The notes: a model not told the origin generated them from the sequence alone. A stretch of 64,000 bases of DNA from Candidatus Microbacterium colombiense (GCA_029203165.1 CP119308.1:2728001-2792000); one strand, 5' to 3'; positions 7,970 through 16,911 are shown, counted from the first letter of the stretch. Numbers and translations are program-made.

Positions 7970-9079
7970 TCAGTCGTCGGTGGGACGCTTGCGCCAGCGG
8001 ATGCCCGCCGAGATGAAGTCGTCGAGGTCGCCGTCGAACACCGCGGCCGGGTTGCCGGACTCCTGTCCGGTGCGGAGATCCTTCACGAGCTGCTGACCGT
8101 AGAGGAAGTACGAGCGCATCTGGTCGCCCCAGCTCGCGGTGATGTTGCCCGCGAGCTCCTTCTTCTTGGCTGCTTCCTGCTCCTTCTGAAGCAGGAGGAG
8201 GCGCGTCTGGAGCACGCGCATCGCGGCCGCACGGTTCTGGATCTGCGACTTCTCGTTCTGCATCGACACGACGATGCCGGTGGGAAGGTGCGTGAGGCGC
8301 ACAGCGGAGTCGGTGGTGTTGACCGACTGTCCACCGGGGCCGGACGAGCGGAACACGTCGACGCGGATGTCACCCTCGGGGATGTCGACCTCGGTGGCCT
8401 CCTCCATGAGCGGGATCACCTCGACCGCGGCGAACGACGTCTGACGCTTGTCGGCCGAGCCGAACGGGCTGATGCGTGCGAGGCGGTGTGTGCCGGCCTC
8501 GACCGAGATGGTGCCGAACGCGTACGGGGCGTCGATCTCGAAGGTGGCCGACTTGATACCGGCGCCCTCGGCGTAGGAGGTGTCCATCACCTTGACGGGG
8601 TACTTGTGCCGCTCGGCCCAACGCAGATACATGCGCATGAGCATCTCGGCGAAGTCGGTCGCGTCGTCGCCGCCCGCACCGGAGCGGATCGTGATGATCG
8701 CGGAGCGCTCGTCGTACTCGCCGTCGAGAAGGGTCTGCACCTCGAGCTGGTTGATCAGGTCGGTGAGCGCCGCGAGTTCGGCACGGGCCTCCTGCGCGGA
8801 GTCCTCATCGCCCATCTCGTTCGCGAGATCGACCAGCACTTCGAGGTCGTCGAGGCGCTGGGCGATGCCGGTGATGCGGGCGAGCTCCGACTGGCGGTGG
8901 CTCAGCGCGCTGGTCACCTTCTGAGCGTTCTCGGTGTCGTCCCACAGATCGGGGGCGCCCGCCTCTTCGCTGAGGCGCGCGATCTCGTCGCGGAGCCGGG
9001 AGACGTCGACGACCTCACTGATGTCGCCGAAGGTGTGCCTGAGCGCCTGGATGTCGGCGGAGAGATCGAGTTCGAGCAT
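7970..9079 (-). CDS. prfB: Peptide chain release factor 2
   Basis: A 369-residue class I release factor that reads UGA and UAA stops. SPF (204-206) is the RF2 stop-recognition tripeptide and GGQ (249-251, in SSGPGGQSVN) is the peptidyl-tRNA hydrolysis motif. The reading frame is continuous from the start, so there is no programmed +1 frameshift such as E. coli uses. A TAGGCT box lies 8 nt before the ATG, implying an almost leaderless mRNA. It heads the prfB/ftsE/ftsX/smpB neighbourhood. Confidence 0.98.
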   Translation of the reverse strand: MLELDLSADIQALRHTFGDISEVVDVSRLRDEIARLSEEAGAPDLWDDTENAQKVTSALSHRQSELARITGIAQRLDDLEVLVDLANEMGDEDSAQEARAELAALTDLINQLEVQTLLDGEYDERSAIITIRSGAGGDDATDFAEMLMRMYLRWAERHKYPVKVMDTSYAEGAGIKSATFEIDAPYAFGTISVEAGTHRLARISPFGSADKRQTSFAAVEVIPLMEEATEVDIPEGDIRVDVFRSSGPGGQSVNTTDSAVRLTHLPTGIVVSMQNEKSQIQNRAAAMRVLQTRLLLLQKEQEAAKKKELAGNITASWGDQMRSYFLYGQQLVKDLRTGQESGNPAAVFDGDLDDFISAGIRWRKRPTDD

Positions 9080-9134
9080 GATATCCGAGCCTATCCTGCC
9101 GAGGGACGTCGCGCCGCCGGTACTCGTGACGCCC

Positions 9135-10118
9135 TCACTGCATCTCGAGCTCGATGCGGTGGTGGTCCTCCCCCGTGTCTACGACGACGCTGAGCCTGCC
9201 CACGGCGCGCGCGCCCGACGAGATCACCACGGATCCCGCCGCGACACCGCCGAGGATCGTCGCCACCTCTCGTGCGCTGCGATCGCTGATCTGCGGAGCC
9301 CCCGGAGCCTGGCTCGCCAGGATCGCGACACGGACTCCCCGCATCCGCGCCACCGCCGCCGCATCGGCGACGTCGGGATGATGAAGCCGCGGCGAGCGGA
9401 TTCGATCCCTGATCACGCCCTCTCGGGCCGTCAGCTCGGTGATCAGGTCATCGTCGATTCGGCTCTCGTCGCGCACCCGCTCCAGCAGTCCCTCCACCTC
9501 TCGCGTGATCTCCGCGAGCTCCTGGCGGTACTGCTCCGCGGCCGCTCGGGCCGCAGCCCCTCTCCGCACGCTCTCTGCCGCCTTGGAGCGGTGCGCGCGT
9601 TCACGCGCGACCATGGCACGCAGCGTCAGTCGCCAGATCACCCCGAGGATACCGACCATGACCGGGATGCTTATCATCGCGCCGATGCCATCACTCGGCT
9701 GGTCCGTCGCGACACCCCAGCCGACGACGAGCGCGATCTGCGCACCGAGTCCTGCTCCGCCGATCGCGGGGTTGCCCCGTCCGATCTCCAACGCGACGAG
9801 GTAGGAAGCGAAGAAGACCACCCAGATCTCACCGGCGTGGTCGATGACCGACAGCATCAGGGCGGTGGCCACCAGGGTCGCCGCCGGAACTGCCCACGCC
9901 CGCCATCCCTGCAGTGGTGCGTCGCTGCGATGCGTGATGATGATCGATCCCACGAGGAGCACGGCGAGCGCGGCGAGATAGGCCGGAGCCGGCGGAGAGA
10001 AGAGCCCCTGGACGACCCCCTGCGCGATTCCACAGCACCACACCGCGATCATCACCCAGCGGGCGCCGCGAGTCGCGAGACCTGCCGCACCGGTGCCGCT
10101 CGGGATCACCGTGGCCAT
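9135..10118 (-). CDS. Membrane protein, kinase-partner type (no ATPase motifs)
   Basis: A 327-residue protein with about five or six transmembrane segments (residues 15-165), a basic Ala/Arg-rich coiled coil (about 170-225) and a soluble C-terminal domain ending VGRLSVVVDTGEDHHRIELEM. The layout copies a sensor histidine kinase, but no phospho-acceptor His and no N, G1 or G2 box is visible. It overlaps the upstream kinase gene by 13 nt, so it is translated with it. The protein at 42755-43777 has the same plan and the same kind of neighbour. Function unknown; a regulator or dimer partner of the kinase is inferred. Confidence 0.65.
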   Translation of the reverse strand: MATVIPSGTGAAGLATRGARWVMIAVWCCGIAQGVVQGLFSPPAPAYLAALAVLLVGSIIITHRSDAPLQGWRAWAVPAATLVATALMLSVIDHAGEIWVVFFASYLVALEIGRGNPAIGGAGLGAQIALVVGWGVATDQPSDGIGAMISIPVMVGILGVIWRLTLRAMVARERAHRSKAAESVRRGAAARAAAEQYRQELAEITREVEGLLERVRDESRIDDDLITELTAREGVIRDRIRSPRLHHPDVADAAAVARMRGVRVAILASQAPGAPQISDRSAREVATILGGVAAGSVVISSGARAVGRLSVVVDTGEDHHRIELEMQ

Positions 10119-11260
10119 GACAGCATCACCTCCGTCCCCGCGCTCGGCGCGGAGTCGATGAGGGCGAGCCCTCCGACCTCCTCGACGCGCTGGAGGATGC
10201 TGTCCCGCACGCCGAGCCGCTCCGACGGCACCTCAGCCGTCAGGAAGCCGATGCCATCGTCTCGGATGCTGACGCGGATCCGTCCCCGCCCGACCACGGC
10301 GTCGAGCATGATCCGTTCTGCCTCGGCGTGGCGCCGCGCGTTTCGCAGTGCTTCGGCGGAGGCGGCCGAGAACGCCCGCACCACCCACGCGGGAAGCACT
10401 CCCCCTCGATCGTCGATGAGGAGCTCGACCGCGGAGAAACGCGCGGCGCGCAGTCGGATCTCCTCGGCGGCCTCCGCGCTGCTCATCTCCGTCGCCGACT
10501 CGTCAGGGTCGACGGAGTCTCGGAGCACCAGCAGAGCGTGAGCCGCCTCGTCCTGCAGCTCTCGCGGCGCCTCCCCACGGAACAGGGCAGCGGCGGCGAG
10601 CACCGAGAGCACTTCGTCGTGCACGAGTCGTTGGAGTTCTGCGTTGCGCTCGGCCTCGGCCTCTTCGAGCGCCTGTCGTTCTGCCGCGAGACGGGACTCC
10701 TCCTCCAGCCGTCGCAGTTGAGCCACGCGTCCGCGGATACCGATGAAGAGCACCACGAACCCGATGTTGCTGATGTGAATGGGTGTAGCCACGGCGACCA
10801 CCTCGGGGACTGCGCCGGTGAACAGCCACGCCGAGATTGCGACCGACAGTCCGGAGAAGACCGCGAGAGCGATCGCGGCGACGGGACGGACGACGAGGAC
10901 GAGCAGCGTCACCGATCCCGGCTCGATCATCCACACCCAGGGAACCACGCCTTCCGGCGGGCCTGAATACGCGAGGAAAGACGTCAGCTGCAGCGTGATC
11001 ACGGCTGCCGGGATCGCGGCCCACAAGACGCGCAGCGCATGCATCGGCAGTACGCGTCCCATGATCGCGAGAGACACGAACAGTGCGATACACACCCACG
11101 ATGCGGCCTGCCACCATGTCGCGAAGACGTTCTGCTGCGCGAAGAAGAGCGGAGCCGCCTGGCCGATCGCGCCGAGGATCGACCCCAACGAGATCAACCA
11201 TCCGACCTGACGGTCGGTGCGGGGGTCGGACACGCGCTGGCGCGAAGGCCGATTCGGCAT
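10106..11260 (-). CDS. NarL-type sensor histidine kinase, orphan
   Basis: A 384-residue protein: about six transmembrane segments (residues 20-190), a coiled coil rich in Glu, Ala and Arg (195-230), the HisKA_3 phospho-acceptor helix with His in RLVHDEVLSVL, then an ATP-binding domain with N box EALRNARRHA, G1 box RDDGIGF and a final SAGTEVMLSW strand. Such kinases signal to LuxR-type response regulators. No regulator gene adjoins it; the neighbours are its membrane partner and a divergent MFS gene, so its target must be encoded elsewhere. Confidence 0.88.
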   Translation of the reverse strand: MPNRPSRQRVSDPRTDRQVGWLISLGSILGAIGQAAPLFFAQQNVFATWWQAASWVCIALFVSLAIMGRVLPMHALRVLWAAIPAAVITLQLTSFLAYSGPPEGVVPWVWMIEPGSVTLLVLVVRPVAAIALAVFSGLSVAISAWLFTGAVPEVVAVATPIHISNIGFVVLFIGIRGRVAQLRRLEEESRLAAERQALEEAEAERNAELQRLVHDEVLSVLAAAALFRGEAPRELQDEAAHALLVLRDSVDPDESATEMSSAEAAEEIRLRAARFSAVELLIDDRGGVLPAWVVRAFSAASAEALRNARRHAEAERIMLDAVVGRGRIRVSIRDDGIGFLTAEVPSERLGVRDSILQRVEEVGGLALIDSAPSAGTEVMLSWPR

Positions 11261-11395
11261 CAGCTACCTCCTGTCACGCTCCCCGCGCTCATCATCCTGC
11301 ATCCGGGCCGCGCAACCAATATGCAATCCGCGCGTGCGTCGTCGCTCCGAGCGCACGCTTCCCTTGTGGTCACGGGCGCGAGTGGGTTGCGGGGG

Positions 11396-11401
11396 TAGCC
11401 T
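11396..11401 (+). promoter_or_regulatory. -10 box of a leaderless promoter (MFS gene)
   Basis: TAGCCT, 6 nt, then the GTG at 11408. Confidence 0.45.
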
Positions 11402-11407
11402 CGGACT

Positions 11408-12685
11408 GTGAGCGGTGCATCGACGATCCTGAGACAGTTCGGGCCGATGGTGTACCTCCCCACCGTGCTCTTCTCGCTCGGCGAAGGGGCGGTGATCCCG
11501 CTGATCCCGGTGATCGCGGCACGCATGGGTGCCGATGTGGCGTTCGCCGCGCTGGTCGCCTCCGCTCTCGTGGTGGGTCAGCTGTGCGGCAATCTGCCGG
11601 CGGGGTGGGCCGTGGCCCGCATCGGCGAGCGCTTCACGATGGTGATCGCGGGCGTGATCTCCATGGTCGCCGGTGCCGGCATGATCTTCGCGCCGTCGAT
11701 CGGGGTGCTCACGGCATCCGTCTTCCTGCTGGGCTTCTGCGCCGCGGCCTTCGGCCTGGCCCGTCACGCGTTCATGACCACTCGCGTGCCCCCGGCGTTC
11801 CGTGCCCGCGCGCTCTCGTTGCTGGGCGGCAGCTTCCGTCTCGGCATCTTCATCGGACCGTTCGTCGCCGCAGGTCTCCTGCAGCTCTTCGGCACCGAAG
11901 AGGCCGCGATCTGGTTCTTCCTCGGGTGCCTGGTGTTCATGGTGCTGTTGGTGTTGTTCGGCCCCGACCCGGAGAAGACGATCCCGGCCATCACGCGCGC
12001 CTCGTCCGCGCACTATGCCGAGGACTCGGGCGAGGCGGTGAGCGGGGCGATCCCGACCATCGAGCGTGCCGGCATCTTCCGCACGATGTGGCGCCAGCGC
12101 TCCGTACTTGGCAGACTCGGGCTGGCGGCGGCGTCGTTGTCGGCCGTGCGCTCGGCTCGCCAGGTCGTGCTGCCGCTGTGGGGTCTGTCGCTCGGGCTCG
12201 ACGCATCGACGATCGCCCTCGTGGTGGGCGTCTCGGGTGCGATCGATTTCGCCCTGTTCTACGCCAGCGGGCAGGTGATGGACCGCTTCGGAAGGCTCTG
12301 GGCGGCGATGCCGGCCATGGTCCTGATGGGTGTCGGATTCCTCGCCCTGTCGGTGACCCACGATGGTGATGCGGCGGTGCTCTGGTATGGGATGTTCGCG
12401 GCGATGCTCGGCGTGGGCAACGGTCTCTCCAGCGGCATCCTGCTCACCCTCGGTGCGGACGTTGCGCCGAAGCGTGAGCCCGCCGCCTTCCTGGGGTCGT
12501 GGCGCACGCTGACGGATGCCGGTGGCGCCGCGGCGCCTCTTCTCGTCTCGGGGATCATCGCCGTGTCATCGCTGCCCATCGCCGCTGCCGCCATGGGCGT
12601 GGTCGGCCTCGTCGGCGCCCTCGGGTTCCTGCGATGGATCCCCCGCTTCGTGCCGCGACCGAAGCCCGAGGGCGGCGGGAACTAG
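11408..12685 (+). CDS. Major facilitator superfamily transporter
   Basis: A 425-residue protein with twelve predicted membrane helices. NLPAGWAVARIGERFTM between helices 2 and 3 is the MFS motif A region, and GGSFRLGIFIGP fits helix 5. The second half repeats the pattern (SGQVMDRFGRLWAAMP). Drug or metabolite export is likely; the substrate cannot be told. The GTG start is chosen because of the adjacent -10 box. Its stop overlaps the convergent small membrane gene by 4 nt. Confidence 0.88.
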   Translation: MSGASTILRQFGPMVYLPTVLFSLGEGAVIPLIPVIAARMGADVAFAALVASALVVGQLCGNLPAGWAVARIGERFTMVIAGVISMVAGAGMIFAPSIGVLTASVFLLGFCAAAFGLARHAFMTTRVPPAFRARALSLLGGSFRLGIFIGPFVAAGLLQLFGTEEAAIWFFLGCLVFMVLLVLFGPDPEKTIPAITRASSAHYAEDSGEAVSGAIPTIERAGIFRTMWRQRSVLGRLGLAAASLSAVRSARQVVLPLWGLSLGLDASTIALVVGVSGAIDFALFYASGQVMDRFGRLWAAMPAMVLMGVGFLALSVTHDGDAAVLWYGMFAAMLGVGNGLSSGILLTLGADVAPKREPAAFLGSWRTLTDAGGAAAPLLVSGIIAVSSLPIAAAAMGVVGLVGALGFLRWIPRFVPRPKPEGGGN

Positions 12686-13002
12686 CCCACGATAAATCGG
12701 TGCTCCTCGATGTGGGTGGTCGACAGACCGAACCAGATCACCAGGAACGGGGCGAGCGCGAAGAGCGACACGATCGCGGCGATCACCCAGAGCGAGATCT
12801 GCTTGCTTCGCGAGTGACGCAGCCTGGTGCCACGAGAGGCCAACGCCACCAGGAGTGGAGCACCGAAGAAGAGCCATCCCGCCGCAACCTCGAGCACGAC
12901 CCAGAGCGCATACAACCAGTCGAACGACGTCCGAATGTCAGAATTCGTTGTTGTAGCGGCATTGCGTCGAGCGGCTCTCCCGCTCGCTCGGTTCGTGTTC
13001 AT
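12682..13002 (-). CDS. Small two-helix membrane protein, unknown
   Basis: A 106-residue protein, not recognised. It has a polar Asn/Thr/Arg-rich N-terminus, a first hydrophobic segment (about 30-53, LYALWVVLEVAAGWLFFGAPLLVALAS), a basic loop (RGTRLRHSRSKQ) and a second segment (about 70-92). It is convergent with the MFS gene and follows the secreted protein gene on the same strand by 9 nt, so the two may be co-transcribed. Confidence 0.55.
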   Translation of the reverse strand: MNTNRASGRAARRNAATTTNSDIRTSFDWLYALWVVLEVAAGWLFFGAPLLVALASRGTRLRHSRSKQISLWVIAAIVSLFALAPFLVIWFGLSTTHIEEHRFIVG

Positions 13003-13011
13003 CGCTGACGC

Positions 13012-13728
13012 CTACCCGCCCACCTGCCACGACGAAGTCACACCTTTGTTCGTGATCGCATAGTGAAGACCGATGTTCAGCGTCACGGGGAATCCCTTGA
13101 TGAGGGCGTTCAGATCGAAGCGCTCGACTGCGTCAGCCTTCGTCGATGGTCCGGGGCGATTGCATTTGACGCCCGAAACGGTGCCACCGTACTGCCATCC
13201 TCCCGGCACGTGACAGGAGTGCTTTCCAGTGAGACCCCTGTACGTGCTGACCCAGGCTTTGGTCCCGTCCCAATAGGTCGTTCCTGTATGAATCTCGACG
13301 ACGAGTAGAGCGGAGTAGGAGTGCTTCCACGTCGCGCCATGGACTGATCCGGCGGCAGCCTTCGACACGAAAGACTCGGCCTCCGTCGAACTCATTCCGA
13401 GCTCTCTGGCCACCGCGGTCGCTTCTCCCTCGCCCAGGGTGAACCGCCGTTCGGAGATCGTCTCGGTGCCGGTGCACAGCTGCCGCTTGCCAGCTGAGAT
13501 CTGTTCCGCCGATGCCGTCCTCATCGCATCGTCAACGATGCCCTCGCAACCGGTCAGCATTACCCCGTTGGAGGTGATGGTCGGCCCGCTCGACGCGGTC
13601 TGCAGCGACCCGCGACGCGCATCGCCAGGGAGCTCGGCTCCGGCAGCAGCACAGACCGGCGCAAGGACAAGAGGCAGAGCGATGAAAAGCATGAGCGGGG
13701 CGAGTCCACGTCGGTATCGAATCAGCAT
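13012..13728 (-). CDS. Secreted protein of unknown function
   Basis: A 238-residue protein. A basic start (MLIRYRRG), a hydrophobic stretch and a small-residue cleavage region (VCAAAGAE) make a Sec signal peptide. The mature part has several Cys (LTGCEGI, KRQLCTGT, KHSCHVPGG, GVKCNRPG) and a Trp/Tyr/Gly-rich beta-type C-terminal half. The ATG at 13728 is preferred to an upstream in-frame ATG (13803) because AGGAG lies 7 nt before it and the signal peptide then starts the protein. No family recognised. It is divergent from the small gene at 13849. Confidence 0.65.
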   Translation of the reverse strand: MLIRYRRGLAPLMLFIALPLVLAPVCAAAGAELPGDARRGSLQTASSGPTITSNGVMLTGCEGIVDDAMRTASAEQISAGKRQLCTGTETISERRFTLGEGEATAVARELGMSSTEAESFVSKAAAGSVHGATWKHSYSALLVVEIHTGTTYWDGTKAWVSTYRGLTGKHSCHVPGGWQYGGTVSGVKCNRPGPSTKADAVERFDLNALIKGFPVTLNIGLHYAITNKGVTSSWQVGG

Positions 13729-13848
13729 TGCGTATCTCCTATCGTCTAATCGCTTCAAGCAAGCAATCACGTCTTGATTAGGAAGATACTCATATGACGA
13801 CATTTTGTTATGTTTTGAGTACTAATCCCCTACATCTAGTAGGCATAC

Positions 13849-14091
13849 ATGACTAAGGGCACCAAGCTCCTCGATGTGGAGCACGACGTCACCGGAGACG
13901 AGTCGATGGCCCCCGTAATCGGCACCCGTGCTCGCAAATCAGCGCGGTTCGACGTGGCCGAGGCGTACCAGGCTGCGCACCCCATCACGGCGGACTCGGC
14001 AGCGACGCTCGCATACGTCGACGTGAACGCCAGCGGCTCTGCGTACGAGCTGTCGAACCAGAGCACGTACTCCGCACCCATCACCGACTGA
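13849..14091 (+). CDS. Small hydrophilic protein, unknown
   Basis: An 80-residue protein with a charged N-terminus (MTKGTKLLDVEHDVTGDES), a basic centre (GTRARKSARFDV) and a Ser/Thr/Ala-rich C-terminus (NASGSAYELSNQSTYSAPITD). No Cys and no membrane segment. AGTAGG lies 7 nt before the ATG, and the region before it (13780-13848) is AT-rich for this genome, suggesting a promoter. It is divergent from a secreted-protein gene. A leader-type precursor peptide is one possibility, but nothing proves it. Confidence 0.45.
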   Translation: MTKGTKLLDVEHDVTGDESMAPVIGTRARKSARFDVAEAYQAAHPITADSAATLAYVDVNASGSAYELSNQSTYSAPITD

Positions 14092-14145
14092 TCCGCACGC
14101 CTCTAGAGGCCCCCTGGCTCCCACTGGGAGTCTCTTCGTGCGGAT
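14091..14145. terminator. possible terminator hairpins after the 80-residue gene
   Basis: ATCCGCACG (14091-14099) is complementary to CGTGCGGAT (14137-14145), and a nested hairpin CTCCC-ACT-GGGAG lies at 14118-14130. No T-run follows. Confidence 0.3.
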
Positions 14146-14159
14146 TGGTCAGGAGTCGA

Positions 14160-14165
14160 TAGCAT
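14160..14165 (+). promoter_or_regulatory. -10 box of a leaderless promoter (DUF2971 gene)
   Basis: TAGCAT, 6 nt, then the ATG at 14172. Confidence 0.45.
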
Positions 14166-14171
14166 CGACAA

Positions 14172-15206
14172 ATGGACCTCCCAGTTCTCGACGCCGAAGT
14201 CCTCCTTCGCCCAGGCAAGGCTCATCCCAAGCATCATGAGTTCCTGCAAATGCACTTCGATCCCGACAGGGCGAAGGGCACCGTGTGGCATTACACCGAC
14301 GCAGCTGGGTTGCTCGGAATTCTCAACTCGGGCCAGTTGTGGGCAACAGCTTCTCTCGCACTGAACGATGCTTCCGAAGTCAGTTACGGGGAACGTCTGA
14401 TCAAGGAGGTGTGGGCTGCAGCGAACACAGAAGGCCTTCCCGAAGCTTGCAGGCTCTACGTCGAATACGCGCTTGCGTTTGCTTTCGATGACTTCGCGGC
14501 GGAAGGTCTCTTTTCGGTCTCAGCAAGCCTCGACGGCGACCTTCTAAGCCAATGGCGAAGTTATGGGGGCGCTGACGGCTTCGCAATCGGCGTCGACGCT
14601 GAATCCTCCCTCGCGCCTCGCCTCCCTGGTTCCCTAAACCCACTCGAAGCGCCGCCTGAGACTGCGCCGAACGAGGCGGGTTTCCAACTGGTGTTTGATC
14701 CGAGCCGACCACCCTCACAGCTCTTCGTGATGCCCGAGTGGAATGCCGTGAGATACGACCTAGCTTCTCAGTACGCGCTCGCAACAGCTGTGCTACAAGA
14801 CACAGTCCAAAGCACGCCCGGACCGGAGGGCTGGGAGAAGCGAACGGAGGAGTGGCCATCTCACGTTGTGTCCACACGAAGCTATCTGTTACACGCTGCC
14901 GCGCTGATGAAGCACCCTGCATTCGTTGATGAGCGAGAAGTCCGACTGCTGTGCAGCAAGGCGTACGTCGGAGACATCGAAGAGTATCGAGTCCGCGAAG
15001 GGCGGTTGATCCCGTACGTTCCCATTGCTAAGGCGAGCGATTCGCACCGCTGGTTCGCAAGCAACTCCGCTCCTCTCCCGATTGTCGCGGTTCGCTACGG
15101 CCCGGCAAGTGACGAGCGTGGCTTACGCGTGGCTGCGTCTTTGCTCGCTCGTCGCGGCTACACCAACGTTTCCATCGACCGGTCGTCCATCCCGATCGCT
15201 TTCTGA
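14172..15206 (+). CDS. DUF2971 family protein
   Basis: A 344-residue soluble protein. The family's order of motifs is visible: VWHYTDAAGLLGILNSGQLWAT near residue 40, LNDASEVSYG, LFSVSASLDGDLLSQWRSYG near 120, GFAIGVD, and FVDEREVRLLC near 255. DUF2971 proteins occur scattered in bacteria, often in mobile or defence-rich regions; their activity is not established. The HYT...GIL start recalls nucleotide-using toxin folds, but that is only an impression. GC content and codon use look lower than in the flanking housekeeping genes, which fits transfer. Confidence 0.8.
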   Translation: MDLPVLDAEVLLRPGKAHPKHHEFLQMHFDPDRAKGTVWHYTDAAGLLGILNSGQLWATASLALNDASEVSYGERLIKEVWAAANTEGLPEACRLYVEYALAFAFDDFAAEGLFSVSASLDGDLLSQWRSYGGADGFAIGVDAESSLAPRLPGSLNPLEAPPETAPNEAGFQLVFDPSRPPSQLFVMPEWNAVRYDLASQYALATAVLQDTVQSTPGPEGWEKRTEEWPSHVVSTRSYLLHAAALMKHPAFVDEREVRLLCSKAYVGDIEEYRVREGRLIPYVPIAKASDSHRWFASNSAPLPIVAVRYGPASDERGLRVAASLLARRGYTNVSIDRSSIPIAF

Positions 15207-15570
15207 ATCGTCAGTTCAGTGCGAACCGTGTATCTGACTGCAAAGCAACAGCCCGAAGCGGCAGTCAGCCGCGGGTGCCACGGTGACCCAATCAGCTTCA
15301 GGCAAGCTCCACTAGGCGACTTTCGACTGCCAGACACTCTGGATTGGCGCCGCTTTACGCCAGCATGTCGAACAGTCCAGCGAGTTCTCCTCGCTGGGAG
15401 CTGAGATTGAGTTCCGAGTGCTGGCCGGAGAATGACAGACGCCTCCGCGAGGCGCGCGAGCGACAATGCGCTTTGCGCACGACCAGATTGCATCGACGAG
15501 AGTCAATGCGTTGCGGCGCAGGCGCACAGCAGCACCAACAAGACGTCGGGCTGCTAGATCGCTGTATTGT
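15207..15570. other. gene-free stretch in the island
   Basis: About 360 bases between two convergent genes. Open frames exist on both strands, but none has a ribosome site, a recognisable motif or convincing composition. No clear terminator is seen; possibly decayed sequence. Confidence 0.4.
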
Positions 15571-16656
15571 TCAGGTCTTCGGAGGCGTCCTGCGGATCGC
15601 ACGGAGTTTCATCATCTGGTCTTCGCCATGGCTTGTCAGAACCCAGTACTTTCCGTGATCGCTGATCGGGCGGCGCTTCGTTCCACGAGTTATGACGCCG
15701 ACGGCAAAAAACTGCACAAGCAAGTCTTCTACGACCTCCTTCTGCACTTCAAGGAGCGAGACGCGTTTCCCCAGTCGACCTGCGAAGGCCTCCTCGGCTT
15801 CCTTCGCCCGCGTATTTACCCAGGCATTGAGAACCTTGACTAGTTCAGGTTCGCTTGCTTCGTGCAGGAGCGCCGGGCCTACCACCTGCAGCAGGTGGTT
15901 CCAGGTTGCGGATAGCTTGGGTGCCCAGCGAATCGGGCTCTCGCGCCAGTCGGGATCGCCATCCTCATCCACCTGATTCTTGCGGTAGCCAGTGAACAGC
16001 GTGGCCACCCTATAAATGTCCTCGCCCTGGGCAAGGTCCTGACTGCCCTCCAGACGTGCAGAGGTCGAGGTCTGCGATTCTTGTGTGAGTTCCGCCACGC
16101 GAGCGCGAAGCTCGGCAATCTCCGTCTTCTGCTCTGGTGTCATCGCCTGGCTGGCTCTCACCCATCCCTCTGCAGGATAGTGTTCCCGCGTTTCCATCAA
16201 AGCCAGCGCAACGTGCCCGGGAAGCTCGGCGGGAGTGTTCCAGTACTTCACCACCCGAGCGGCCTCGACCTTCTCACGGAACGCGTCGAGCTTCTCGCGA
16301 CGTTCCTTGTCAAGCTCGATCTGATCGCCCGTGAGCTTCCCCGGCTCGCCATGAAGGAAGGCCATGATCGGCTTGCCAATCGATTCCGCGTAGTCGAACT
16401 CCATCTCGGTGTAACTGAGTTCCGTCGTGGGGTCGAGCGAACCGTACTTGCCGCCGATCACGAGGACGTAGTAGTCGCATTCGTTGATCACCCGCTGGAT
16501 CAGTCGCCACTTCTCGTCGTTGCCCGCCGGGAATAGCTCCATCCCAGCCGGAATGCAACCTGCTATGAGGAGCGCCTGAATCACAGACTGACGTTCGTCT
16601 CGGAGGTCAAGGTATGTAGAACTGACGAACACTTGCTCTCGACGATCCCCAGGCAT
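15571..16656 (-). CDS. DUF4062 (TIR-like fold) protein
   Basis: A 361-residue protein. Residues 1-90 are a DUF4062 domain (QVFVSSTYLDLRDERQSV, AGMELFPAGND, INECDYYVLVIGGKYGS, SYTEMEFDYAESIGKP), a domain with a TIR/nucleoside-deoxyribosyltransferase-like fold often fused to defence or signalling modules. A coiled coil follows (about 170-200) and then a C-terminal alpha/beta region with a winged-helix look (LLEVQKEVVEDLLVQFFAVGVI). No NTPase is fused. An immune role is inferred from the domain and the surroundings only. Confidence 0.82.
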   Translation of the reverse strand: MPGDRREQVFVSSTYLDLRDERQSVIQALLIAGCIPAGMELFPAGNDEKWRLIQRVINECDYYVLVIGGKYGSLDPTTELSYTEMEFDYAESIGKPIMAFLHGEPGKLTGDQIELDKERREKLDAFREKVEAARVVKYWNTPAELPGHVALALMETREHYPAEGWVRASQAMTPEQKTEIAELRARVAELTQESQTSTSARLEGSQDLAQGEDIYRVATLFTGYRKNQVDEDGDPDWRESPIRWAPKLSATWNHLLQVVGPALLHEASEPELVKVLNAWVNTRAKEAEEAFAGRLGKRVSLLEVQKEVVEDLLVQFFAVGVITRGTKRRPISDHGKYWVLTSHGEDQMMKLRAIRRTPPKT

Positions 16657-16662
16657 GAGATG

Positions 16663-16668
16663 AGACTA
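16663..16668 (-). promoter_or_regulatory. -10 box of a leaderless promoter (DUF4062 gene)
   Basis: On the minus strand TAGTCT, 6 nt, then the ATG at 16656. Confidence 0.45.
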
Positions 16669-16746
16669 TCTAGTCATCTCATTCCTAGGGTCGAGAAGCG
16701 CGGTACGGCCTAGCGCACGCGAAAGTCTGTCAGGCCGGATCGACGC

Positions 16747-16911
16747 TCACGGCGCTTCGTCTACGTCATCCGGAGCGATCAAGAAGTGCCGGAATGCATC
16801 CTCCCGAACCCACTTGTCGATCGCGGCGCGATGATCTTCGTACAGCCACAGGAGCCCGCTCTCGTACTCGACAGGACCACCTGCCCCAGCGACACTGCAA
16901 AGTCTATGCAT
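16747..16911 (-). pseudogene. 54-codon fragment, probable C-terminal end of a lost gene
   Basis: A short frame reads from ATG (MHRLCSV) into a protein-like, charge-balanced stretch (YESGLLWLYEDHRAAIDKW, FRHFLIAPDDVDEAP) and then a TGA. No ribosome site precedes the ATG, and it lies inside the Prim-Pol remnant in another frame. It is best read as the surviving 3' end of a gene joined by deletion or frameshift to that remnant. Confidence 0.35.

Noticed and set aside
9060..9079. programmed frameshift in prfB
   Set aside because: The frame is open throughout and begins with a normal RF2 N-terminus.
13836..14084. 82-codon minus-strand frame opposite the small gene at 13849
   Set aside because: Lacks a ribosome site, and the plus-strand frame has AGTAGG plus an AT-rich upstream region; kept as a weak alternative only.
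15312..15602. 96-codon minus-strand frame after the DUF4062 gene
   Set aside because: Arg-rich, overlaps the DUF4062 gene end and has no recognisable feature.
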